From an uncultured Eubacteriales bacterium (GTDB lineage: Bacteria; Bacillota; Clostridia; Lachnospirales; CAG-274), in assembly GCA_905201505.1 (NCBI GenBank), contig CAJKOJ010000022.1, positions 1 to 29,295 on the forward strand: DNA of 29,295 bases, written 5' to 3'. Position 1 is the first letter of the stretch, and every line of letters begins with the position of its first letter. Below are positions 23,050-29,295 of this stretch, piece by piece. Under the pieces are notes generated by a model that worked only from the letters and a program-made list of their open reading frames with translations, was not told where the DNA came from and ran no database searches. The translations under genes and the position numbers were made by a program.

Positions 23050-23353
23050 AAGCAGAGCAAATAAGGTAAACTTTTTATTCTATATACTGATTAATGAGAC
23101 GAAAATTAAATGTTGTTTAGTTTATTAATTAATCTTAATTATTAGTAAAAAGTGAGTATTTTTTGTTTAGAATAAGAAAACATTATATAGATTTGTGTGT
23201 GCTGAATTTTCTGCTTACTTTACAAAACAATGTGACAGAGAGGTCTGCAAGTAAAATTAAGTTATAAATGAAAAAACAAGTTTTATTGGTTTTACAGCTT
23301 TTATACAAGGGGTATTTGTTCTGTAAAGTAAATTTGTAATATTGTATTTTTAT
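23050..23353. other. AT-rich non-coding stretch after the DUF5131 gene
   Basis: About 300 bp with no supported gene. The only small frame with an ATG is a 23-codon hydrophobic ORF at 23268-23339 without a ribosome site. A weak stem, TTTACAG with CTGTAAA and inner ATAC/GTAT, lies near 23291-23327. No promoter, repeat or known RNA motif is convincing. The stretch ends at the bidirectional terminator at 23354. Confidence 0.5.
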
Positions 23354-23394
23354 AAAAAAGCAATCACTTCAGTTAATTGAAGGATTGCTTTTTT
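23354..23394. terminator. Bidirectional terminator between convergent genes
   Basis: A 12-bp stem, AAAAAAGCAATC with GATTGCTTTTTT, continues after a bulged A with CTTCA/TGAAG around a 6-nt loop. The A- and T-runs are symmetric, so it serves both the DUF5131 gene and the minus-strand RluA-family gene. Confidence 0.88.
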
Positions 23395-23431
23395 GCATTT
23401 AAGAAAACATAAATATTTGTTTTAAGAAAAT

Positions 23432-24055
23432 TTATAAATTTAAATTATCCTCAATTTCAATATTAATTTCTTCCTTTGTTACAGGGTGTGTAAATTTAAG
23501 CTGGCAGGCACAAAGTGCAGGCGTTACATTTCTTTTATGTTTAAATTCAGGGTTATATTTAATATCTCCAAAAAGAGGTGCACCTATAGATGCAAACTGC
23601 ACTCTTATTTGATGATGGCGCCCTGTTTTTAGGTCGATTTCAACTTTGCATAAATTATTCTTTTCTTCAAGTACCTTATAATCAAGAATTGCAAGTTTTG
23701 CACCTATATTTCCCTTATTTACTGTTTTTGAAGTATTAAGTCTGCTGTTTTTCATTAAATAGCTTTCTATATGACCGCATTTATCTACTTTACCGCAGAC
23801 AATTGCATGATATATTTTTACAATCTCGTGATTTAACAGCATTTTTGTAAGTTTATCTGCTGTGGATTTATCTTTTGCAAGCAGAACAAGTCCTCTTACG
23901 GGTCTGTCAAGCCTGGTAAGTAAATATACAGTATTATTTGTATATTCTTCTGCACTTTTTAATATGCTTTTCTCATTGCTGTTATCCTCCTGAGAGGGTA
24001 CACCAGCTTTCTTATTTACTATTAACAAGTATTTATCTTCATATAATATTTCCAT
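23432..24055 (-). CDS. RluA-family RNA pseudouridine synthase
   Basis: 207-aa enzyme that converts specific uridines in rRNA or tRNA to pseudouridine. The catalytic aspartate is D50 in TRLDRPVRGLVLLAK, a variant of the usual HRLDxxTSG motif. Other family blocks are LYEDKYLLIVNKKAGVP (4-20), KIYHAIVCGKV, and LKTGRHHQIRVQFASIGAPLFGDIKY (about 142-167). There is no N-terminal S4 domain, and the length is about two thirds that of RluD, as in the short YhcT/TruC-like members. The RNA target cannot be told. It diverges from spoIIE and converges on the DUF5131 gene. Confidence 0.9.
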   Translation of the reverse strand: MEILYEDKYLLIVNKKAGVPSQEDNSNEKSILKSAEEYTNNTVYLLTRLDRPVRGLVLLAKDKSTADKLTKMLLNHEIVKIYHAIVCGKVDKCGHIESYLMKNSRLNTSKTVNKGNIGAKLAILDYKVLEEKNNLCKVEIDLKTGRHHQIRVQFASIGAPLFGDIKYNPEFKHKRNVTPALCACQLKFTHPVTKEEINIEIEDNLNL

Positions 24056-24151
24056 AATCGTATCCTTTAAATATATTTATACTATTAATTTAATGTAAAA
24101 GTCACAGCTTGTCAATATTTTAAATAAAATTTTTTTATATGCCTTTAATAC

Positions 24152-24185
24152 TTCGACAAATAAAAAGTACAATACATACTATACT
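24152..24185 (+). promoter_or_regulatory. Spo0A-type promoter of spoIIE
   Basis: A perfect 0A box in reverse orientation, TTCGACA (24152-24158; complement TGTCGAA), overlaps a -35-like TCGACA (24153-24158). A -10 TATACT (24180-24185) follows after 21 bp. A 0A box over a -35 with an over-long 21-22 bp spacer is the known layout of Spo0A-activated sigma-A promoters at spoIIE and spoIIG in Bacillus. Confidence 0.8.
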
Positions 24186-24211
24186 TAGTTTATGTAAGGA
24201 GGGTTAAACAA

Positions 24212-26050
24212 ATGATAAGTAAAGTTAAAGAGTGGGCAAAGAGTTATAAATTGACTTACGGTGTTATTGCATTTATGCTTGGCAGGCTTGAATTGTTCGG
24301 TGTTGTAAATCCTATAATAATAGGTTTTGCATCTGTGTTTTGCTACAAATCAGGATTTTATACGATAATTATTTCAGCAATACTTGGATTGCTGTCGGTT
24401 TCGGGTCAAATGTGTGTTTCCAGATATATTATTGCTCTTGTTATAATGTGTGTGCTTCATATTCTTGGTACGGACAGATATAAACAAGGATATACAGCGG
24501 GGCTGGCAATACTTACAGGTGGTCTTATATTTGCTATGTATGATGAGTTTTCGTTGTTTTTTGCTATGATGTCAGTGGTGGAAGCAGTTCTGGCAGTTGC
24601 TCTCAATGCCATTCTGCGTGAAAATATTGGTGTATTAAATATTATTGACGTAGATGTGAATCAGACTGAGGAATATCCTAAGGAAATTCAAAGGATTGTA
24701 GGGGAAAGGCTAAAAACTGTTGCTGCTGCTTTTGACAGGGTTTCAAAAAGTTGTTCAAAAGCTTATCTTGCTGTTATTCCGGATAGCAGTGAAGAAGAAA
24801 GGAGGGAGATATTTGACAGGATAACTGAAATAAGCTGTAAAAACTGTGGAAATCTTGAAAACTGTTGGCATAAAAACTGTGTGAATACATACAAGTCTAT
24901 TTATTCTGCAATAGGGAACTGGCTTGAAACAGGAGAAATTAACAGAGATGACTTAAATGACAGTTTTCTTGCAAGCTGTACTCATTCAGCTGAAATTGCT
25001 GCTTCGGCGTATGGATATATCCAAATGTATAAGGAACAAAAACTCTGGAGAGAGCGAATAAAAAGTGTAAAACTTCTGGCTGTTCAGCAGTTGTCTGACG
25101 CAGGTAAGGTAATTGAGGAACTGATGCAGGAGGTTACGCATAACTTAAACATTGACAGGGAATTAAGTACTAAAATATATAAAGGGCTTACAGGAAATAT
25201 GGTAAAAAGTGCAATAGCTGTACATATAAAAAATAGGCTTGAAGTTTACATTACACTTAAAAACTGCCATAACTGTAACGCATGCCGTGAAAATATAATT
25301 CCGCGTTTAAGAGAACTTTTGGATATTGATTTTGTAAATGTAAGTGAAAGCTGTGTAATTGAGGACAAGCATTGTATTTTGCACCTTGCAGAAAAACCTA
25401 AGATGAGGCTAAATGTATATTCAAATGGTGTGCACAAGACAGAGAGTGAAATTTCCGGCGACAGTTATACATATTTGCAGCTGGACAGAGGCAAATATTT
25501 GCTTGCCCTTGCTGATGGTATGGGAAGCGGTGAAATTGCAAGGGAGGAAAGTGCGGCTTCAATTGAAATGTATGAGGATTTTGCCACGGCAGGATTTAAC
25601 AGAGAAACTATTCTTGAGGCAATTAATTCAGTACTTCTTTTAGATGAGGGTAAGGAGTGTTTTTCAACTCTTGATATATGTACTGTGGATTTGTATAAAG
25701 GAGAAGCTGAGTTTATTAAAATTGGTGCGGTATCTACAATGATTGCAAGGGGAAGAAGTGTTGAGGTATTGCGTTCGTCTTCTCTGCCTGTGGGGATACT
25801 GGGAAAGGTAGACAGGGAAGTGTTTAACAGAAGTATTATAAAGGGTGATGTAATAGTTATGATGACAGACGGAGTTATTGATTCAAGAGGAGGTGCTGTG
25901 AGGAGCGAAGACTGGCTTCTTGATGTAATAAAGAAAAGAAAGAACAATAATCCAAAACATATTGCAGACAGTATATTGGAGAAGGCTAAGGATAATTACA
26001 AAGGGGGCATTGGAGATGATATGACGGTGCTTGTTGCTGTTGTTGTATAA
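24212..26050 (+). CDS. spoIIE: Stage II sporulation protein E (PP2C-type phosphatase)
   Basis: 612-aa sporulation phosphatase. In the forespore SpoIIE dephosphorylates SpoIIAA and so frees sigma-F; it also sits at the polar septum. An N-terminal membrane part of about five helices (about 15-135) is followed by a regulatory region with two Cys clusters (ISCKNCGNLENCWHKNC, about 208-224; NCHNCNAC, about 351-358). The PP2C domain (about 400-612) has D435 in LALADGMGSGE, D553 in MMTDGVID and D602-D603 in GIGDDMT, the metal-binding aspartates. It is shorter than the 827-aa, ten-helix Bacillus protein because the membrane part is reduced. AAGGAGGG precedes the ATG. The upstream Spo0A-type promoter supports the call. 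Confidence 0.95.
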   Translation: MISKVKEWAKSYKLTYGVIAFMLGRLELFGVVNPIIIGFASVFCYKSGFYTIIISAILGLLSVSGQMCVSRYIIALVIMCVLHILGTDRYKQGYTAGLAILTGGLIFAMYDEFSLFFAMMSVVEAVLAVALNAILRENIGVLNIIDVDVNQTEEYPKEIQRIVGERLKTVAAAFDRVSKSCSKAYLAVIPDSSEEERREIFDRITEISCKNCGNLENCWHKNCVNTYKSIYSAIGNWLETGEINRDDLNDSFLASCTHSAEIAASAYGYIQMYKEQKLWRERIKSVKLLAVQQLSDAGKVIEELMQEVTHNLNIDRELSTKIYKGLTGNMVKSAIAVHIKNRLEVYITLKNCHNCNACRENIIPRLRELLDIDFVNVSESCVIEDKHCILHLAEKPKMRLNVYSNGVHKTESEISGDSYTYLQLDRGKYLLALADGMGSGEIAREESAASIEMYEDFATAGFNRETILEAINSVLLLDEGKECFSTLDICTVDLYKGEAEFIKIGAVSTMIARGRSVEVLRSSSLPVGILGKVDREVFNRSIIKGDVIVMMTDGVIDSRGGAVRSEDWLLDVIKKRKNNNPKHIADSILEKAKDNYKGGIGDDMTVLVAVVV

Positions 26051-26093
26051 ATTGCGGTGTATAAAATCAATTTAATAGCTTAAAGAGAAAATT

Positions 26094-26121
26094 TGTAATT
26101 TTTTTATATATGTGTTAAAAT
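26094..26121 (+). promoter_or_regulatory. Probable promoter of tilS-hpt
   Basis: TTGTAA (26094-26099) and TAAAAT (26116-26121) with a 16-bp spacer precede tilS by about 28 bp from the -10. The match is moderate in AT-rich DNA. No terminator is evident between spoIIE and tilS. Confidence 0.5.
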
Positions 26122-26149
26122 GTAGAAAAATTGTAAGGGAGCTTATACA

Positions 26150-27493
26150 ATGTTAGATAAGATAAGAGCGACAATTGAAAAATACAATATGCTGTCCTAT
26201 GGTGATAAAATTATTATAGGAGTATCAGGGGGCGCAGACTCAGTATGTCTGACAGATGTATTAAACTCCTTAAAGGAAGAGTACAATCTTGATATTACTT
26301 TAGTACATATTAACCATAATATAAGGGGTGAAGAGGCTCAGCGTGATGAGGAATATGTAATAGAACTCGGAGAGGTTTACGGCAACAATGTGAAGGTATT
26401 CAGCTATGAAGTAGAGGCTATGGCTAAGGCTGAGGGTATGACAGTAGAAGAAATGGGCAGAAAACTGAGGTATGACGCCTTTTATAAAACAGCAGGCAAA
26501 GACGGAAAAATTGCTGTTGCCCATAATATGAATGACAACTGTGAAACTATGATTATGAGATTTTTAAGAGGTACGGGAATAAAGGGGCTTGGAGGAATAT
26601 CGGCCGCAAGAGACAGAATTATAAGACCTCTTATTAACATTACAAGAGCAGAAATAGAAGCATATTGCACGGCAAGAGGGCTGGAATACTGTACTGACTC
26701 AACAAACAGCGTTGAGGAATATACAAGAAATAAAATAAGGCTTAACATTATCCCTATGATACAAAGGGATTTTAATGAAAATATTGTTGCGGCAATGGCT
26801 AGAATGTCGGAGCTTATGACTGACGAAGAAAGATATATGGAGGGGATAGCAAAGAAAGCATATAAGGAGTGTGAAATAGAAGATAATAGAATATCTGTAG
26901 ACAGGCTGCTGAAATACGACAGGGTTATACAAAGAAGAATTATAAGACTTGGCTTTGTAGATTATTCAGCTGATCTGCATGATATATCTTATGAACACGT
27001 TGAAAGAGTTCTGTCGCTTACAGAAAAGGAAAGCGGAAAAGTGATTGAGCTTCCTAACAATTTAAGGGCGGTGAAGGAGCATAATACAATTTACTTTTAC
27101 AAAGTAGGAGAGAACAGAGATTTTGCTTATGATATAGAAACAGGAAAGGAGTATGACTTTAGAGAACTTGGCATGGGAATGTTAATTTCCAGTGAAAAAT
27201 ATAATGGAAATTTAAAAAAGGTGTATACTATTCCTTTAGATTATGATAAAATAAATACAGGATTGCAGATCAGAAGCAGACGGCCGGGAGATAAAATAAG
27301 TCTTTACGGAGGAACAAAGACAATAAAAAAACTTTTTATTGATGAAAAGGTTCCTTTAAGTAAGAGAGATAATATACCTTTGCTTGCCGCAGGAAATAAT
27401 ATTGTATGGGTAAAGGATATGAAAACTTCCGCTTATTTTAAGGCTGCTGAGGACTGTGAAAATGTTTTGTATCTGTATTTATGGGAGGTTTAA
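26150..27493 (+). CDS. tilS: tRNA(Ile)-lysidine synthetase
   Basis: 447-aa enzyme that adds lysine to C34 of the CAU-anticodon isoleucine tRNA, changing it to read AUA. The N-type ATP-pyrophosphatase loop is S26-GGADS31 in IIIGVSGGADSVCL. HINHNIRGEEAQRDEEYV (about 51-68), GRKLRYDAFY and AVAHNMNDNCETMIMRFLRGTGIKGLGGI (about 122-150) are typical of TilS, as is RPLI followed by CTDSTNSVEEYTRNKIRLNIIP. The C-terminal TilS domain (about 370-447, IRSRRPGDKISLYGGTKTIKKLFIDEKVP) is present. AAGGGAG lies 8 nt before the ATG. hpt starts 3 nt after its stop, a pairing conserved in Firmicutes. Confidence 0.96.
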   Translation: MLDKIRATIEKYNMLSYGDKIIIGVSGGADSVCLTDVLNSLKEEYNLDITLVHINHNIRGEEAQRDEEYVIELGEVYGNNVKVFSYEVEAMAKAEGMTVEEMGRKLRYDAFYKTAGKDGKIAVAHNMNDNCETMIMRFLRGTGIKGLGGISAARDRIIRPLINITRAEIEAYCTARGLEYCTDSTNSVEEYTRNKIRLNIIPMIQRDFNENIVAAMARMSELMTDEERYMEGIAKKAYKECEIEDNRISVDRLLKYDRVIQRRIIRLGFVDYSADLHDISYEHVERVLSLTEKESGKVIELPNNLRAVKEHNTIYFYKVGENRDFAYDIETGKEYDFRELGMGMLISSEKYNGNLKKVYTIPLDYDKINTGLQIRSRRPGDKISLYGGTKTIKKLFIDEKVPLSKRDNIPLLAAGNNIVWVKDMKTSAYFKAAEDCENVLYLYLWEV

Positions 27494-27496
27494 CAA

Positions 27497-28027
27497 ATGA
27501 AGGAAAGAGTTACAACTCTTATTTCTGAGGAAAAATTAAAGGCAAGAGTTCAGGAGATTGCTAAGGAAATTACAGAATTTTATAATGGTGAAGAGGTTAA
27601 GACTGTTTGTGTACTTAAAGGTGCCGTTATGTTTATGGTTGACCTTGTAAAGAGCCTTGATTTACCTGTTAAATTTGATTTTATGGATGTTTCAAGCTAT
27701 GGCAATGCAACTGAATCAAGCGGAAACATAAAAATATTAAAGGATTTGGACGACCCTATTGAAGGTGAAAATCTTCTTATTGTTGAAGATATTATTGACA
27801 GCGGAAGAACTCTTCATTATCTTCTGGATTATTTAAAGAGTAAAAATCCTAAGTCTATAAAGCTATGTACTCTTTTTGACAAGCCTGAGAGAAGAGAGTT
27901 TGATGTCCATGTGGACTGGACAGGATTTGACATTCCTGATGAGTTTATAGTAGGGTATGGTCTTGACTATGCTCAGAGATATAGAAATCTTCCTTATATA
28001 GGTATTTTGCACTTTGATGAGGATTAA
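27497..28027 (+). CDS. hpt: Hypoxanthine phosphoribosyltransferase
   Basis: 176-aa purine salvage enzyme that joins hypoxanthine (often also guanine) to PRPP, giving IMP or GMP. The PRPP-binding motif is LLIVEDIIDSGRTL (93-106) with E97, D98 and D101. The early CVLKGAVMFMVDL (38-50) and DFMDVSSYGNATESSG (61-76) blocks and the C-terminal DEFIVGYGLDYAQRYRNLPYIG are those of the family. GGAGG inside the end of tilS serves its ATG, only 3 nt after the tilS stop codon. A terminator follows, so ftsH, which often comes next in Firmicutes, is not in this operon. Confidence 0.97.
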   Translation: MKERVTTLISEEKLKARVQEIAKEITEFYNGEEVKTVCVLKGAVMFMVDLVKSLDLPVKFDFMDVSSYGNATESSGNIKILKDLDDPIEGENLLIVEDIIDSGRTLHYLLDYLKSKNPKSIKLCTLFDKPERREFDVHVDWTGFDIPDEFIVGYGLDYAQRYRNLPYIGILHFDED

Positions 28028-28042
28028 ATATTAAATTAAACC

Positions 28043-28079
28043 AAATGCAGTGATGCTTTGAAGCGTTGCTGCATTTTTT
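28043..28079 (+). terminator. Terminator after hpt
   Basis: AAATGCAG (28043-28050) pairs with CTGCATTT (28069-28076); the stem continues inward with wobble pairs to GCTT/AAGC. T continues to 28079. Confidence 0.85.
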
Positions 28080-28149
28080 GTTTATTATTATAAAAACTTA
28101 TATTGTAAATATTTAGTTAAATTTACTATTAGATAAAATACCTTATTTG

Positions 28150-28158
28150 TGCTATAAT
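28150..28158 (+). promoter_or_regulatory. Extended -10 promoter of the CarD-family gene
   Basis: TGCTATAAT is a perfect extended -10, with a poor hexamer (TAGATA, 28130-28135) at the -35 position. The expected start near 28165 gives a leader of about 55 nt with a GCGAGGTG ribosome site. Confidence 0.6.
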
Positions 28159-28219
28159 TAGAGTATGTCTGAAAGTAGTCTGCATTTAGCAGACCTTTAT
28201 TTTTGCGAGGTGAAGCAAT

Positions 28220-28723
28220 ATGTATAATGTTAATGATACTGTTATGTATGGTAAACAGGGTGTATGTATAATTAAGGAAATAGTTAATGAGAATTTTTCC
28301 GGAAAGTCTATGGACTATTATTCTTTGCAGCCTGCTTACAGTGATAATACTGTAATTTATGTTCCTGTTGAAAATGAGGAACTTGTCAGAAAAATGAAAA
28401 AGGTTCTGACTTCCAAAGAAATTGACAGTCTGATAAAAGAAGTAAAAGGTATGGAACCAGTGTGGTATGATAGTGAAAAGGAAAGACGTGAAAAATATAA
28501 TAATATTGTTGAAAAAGGTGACAGAAAAGAAACACTCAGGCTTATAAATACTCTTTATATAAATAAGCAGGAGCGAGAGGCTGAGGGTAAGAAGATGTAT
28601 GTCAGTGATGAGAAAGTGATGAAGGAGGCTGAAAAGCTGATTTATGAAGAATTTGCTGCTGTTCTTCATATTAATCCCGGTGAAGTGGTAGAGTATATTG
28701 TTGAAAAGATTAAAGAGTTATAA
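28220..28723 (+). CDS. CarD/CdnL-family RNA polymerase-binding protein
   Basis: 167-aa protein. Residues 1-60 form the CarD/TRCF-type RNA polymerase interaction domain: MYNVNDTVMYGKQGVCIIKEI, then YYSLQPAYSDNTVIYVPVEN. The rest is a charged, all-helical domain (about 65-167) typical of CdnL/CarD C-terminal DNA-contacting regions. Family members bind the RNA polymerase beta lobe and stabilise open complexes, especially at rRNA promoters; that role here is inferred from homology. It is transcribed alone from an extended -10 promoter with almost no -35, and a 21-bp hairpin terminator follows. Confidence 0.88.
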   Translation: MYNVNDTVMYGKQGVCIIKEIVNENFSGKSMDYYSLQPAYSDNTVIYVPVENEELVRKMKKVLTSKEIDSLIKEVKGMEPVWYDSEKERREKYNNIVEKGDRKETLRLINTLYINKQEREAEGKKMYVSDEKVMKEAEKLIYEEFAAVLHINPGEVVEYIVEKIKEL

Positions 28724-28725
28724 TA

Positions 28726-28779
28726 AAAAAGGACTGCTGTAAATCAGAATGAAAAATTTGATTTGCAGCAGTCCTTTTT
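28726..28779. terminator. Long bidirectional terminator between convergent genes
   Basis: AAAAAGGACTGCTG (28726-28739) pairs with CAGCAGTCCTTTTT (28766-28779), extended by a U-G pair and AAATCA/TGATTT, giving about 21 bp around a 12-nt loop. It separates the CarD-family gene from the minus-strand YjbQ-family gene. Confidence 0.9.
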
Positions 28780-28800
28780 GGAGGGTTGAAAATAAGAATA

Positions 28801-29199
28801 TTACCCTTTTATTATTTTAACATAAAATTTTCTGGTCCGGGGTCCGTCAAATTCGCAAAAATAAATTCCCTGCCATGTGCCTAAAAGCAATTTGCCTTTA
28901 TCTATAATAACAGTTTCACTGCATCCTAGAGCTGAAGATTTAAGATGGGCTGAGGAATTACCTTCAAAATGTCTGAATTCGGGTAAGTCAGGGAAAGTTT
29001 TGCTTAATCCCAAAAGAAAATCTGACTGAACATCAGGGTCCGCATTTTCATTAATTGTTATTGCTGCGGTGGTATGAGGAGTATAGACTACACATATCCC
29101 GTTTTCGGCTTTTACTGTCTGAATGGCATCATTGACCATTGAAGTGATATTATACATTCCCTCACTATTTGTAGAAAGGGTAAAGGAAAACAGGTTCAT
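28801..29199 (-). CDS. YjbQ / UPF0047 family protein
   Basis: 132-aa protein of the YjbQ (UPF0047) family, annotated in places as secondary thiamine-phosphate synthase because some members rescue thiamine mutants weakly; the true role is not settled. The family signatures are intact: YTPHTTAAITINENADPDV (H42, N50, E51), HFEGNSSAHLKSSALG (H77, E79, H85) and LLGTWQGIYFCEFDGPR (about 105-121). The conserved His/Glu residues suggest a metal site. TAAGGAGGC precedes the ATG. It has its own promoter and faces the CarD-family gene across a shared terminator. Confidence 0.92.
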   Translation of the reverse strand: MNLFSFTLSTNSEGMYNITSMVNDAIQTVKAENGICVVYTPHTTAAITINENADPDVQSDFLLGLSKTFPDLPEFRHFEGNSSAHLKSSALGCSETVIIDKGKLLLGTWQGIYFCEFDGPRTRKFYVKIIKG

Positions 29200-29246
29200 A
29201 AATAAAGCCTCCTTAAATAATTAATTCAAAAATATCCATTAATAAA

Positions 29247-29274
29247 AGTATAACACAGTTGAAAGTAAATTCAA
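29247..29274 (-). promoter_or_regulatory. Promoter of the YjbQ-family gene
   Basis: On the minus strand TTGAAT (29269-29274) and TATACT (29247-29252) have a 16-bp spacer. The expected start is about 40 nt before the ATG. Confidence 0.6.
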
Positions 29275-29295
29275 TTAATTAAATTAAGTATTTTT

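Noticed and set aside
23268..23339. 23-codon hydrophobic ORF, MKKQVLLVLQLLYKG...
   Set aside because: No ribosome site or promoter, in AT-rich DNA where short ORFs are common.

Overview
The window reads as chromosomal DNA from a low-GC, endospore-forming anaerobe of the class Clostridia. The evidence is the AT-rich sequence with strong AGGAGG-type ribosome sites, the Firmicutes-type order rpmH-rnpA-yidD-yidC-jag-mnmE-mnmG, a spoIIE gene with a Spo0A-type promoter, a BofC-like protein and a ferredoxin-linked 2-oxoacid oxidoreductase. I cannot name a species.

Layout. Positions 1-5.2 kb: rnhA (+), then a minus-strand stretch with a class D beta-lactamase under two BlaI/MecI-type operators, a NERD+HRDC protein, a structured MITE-like element (2789-3077) and a NfeD / SPFH / AIM24-family membrane operon. 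Positions 5.2-5.6 kb: an AT-rich non-coding gap with a cluster of DnaA boxes, which looks like oriC. Almost everything left of it is on the minus strand and almost everything right of 6.6 kb is on the plus strand, as expected around an origin. dnaA itself is not in the window; a YitT-family gene lies between the boxes and rpmH.

Positions 6.6-12.8 kb: the conserved origin-side block rpmH-rnpA-yidD-yidC-khpB(jag)-mnmE-mnmG (ribosome protein, tRNA processing, membrane insertion, RNA binding, tRNA wobble-uridine modification), closed by a strong terminator with no rsmG after it. Positions 12.9-18.9 kb: coaBC (coenzyme A synthesis), an orphan ModA-like lipoprotein, a two-gene 2-oxoacid:ferredoxin oxidoreductase built as gamma-delta and alpha-beta fusions, and a BofC-domain protein. 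Positions 18.9-22.1 kb: a probable small RNA with C-rich loops, then a three-gene ABC importer (lipoprotein, permease, ATPase). Positions 22.3-24.1 kb: a DUF5131 radical-SAM-like protein and a convergent RluA-type pseudouridine synthase. Positions 24.2-29.3 kb: spoIIE, tilS-hpt, a CarD-family RNA polymerase-binding protein and a YjbQ-family protein.

Most of the window is core housekeeping. The best candidates for something undescribed are the dnaA-less origin, the hairpin-ended structured element at 2789-3077, the small RNA at about 19058-19182, and the ribosome-site-masking hairpin before the oxidoreductase genes. I found no CRISPR array, prophage, rRNA or tRNA gene.
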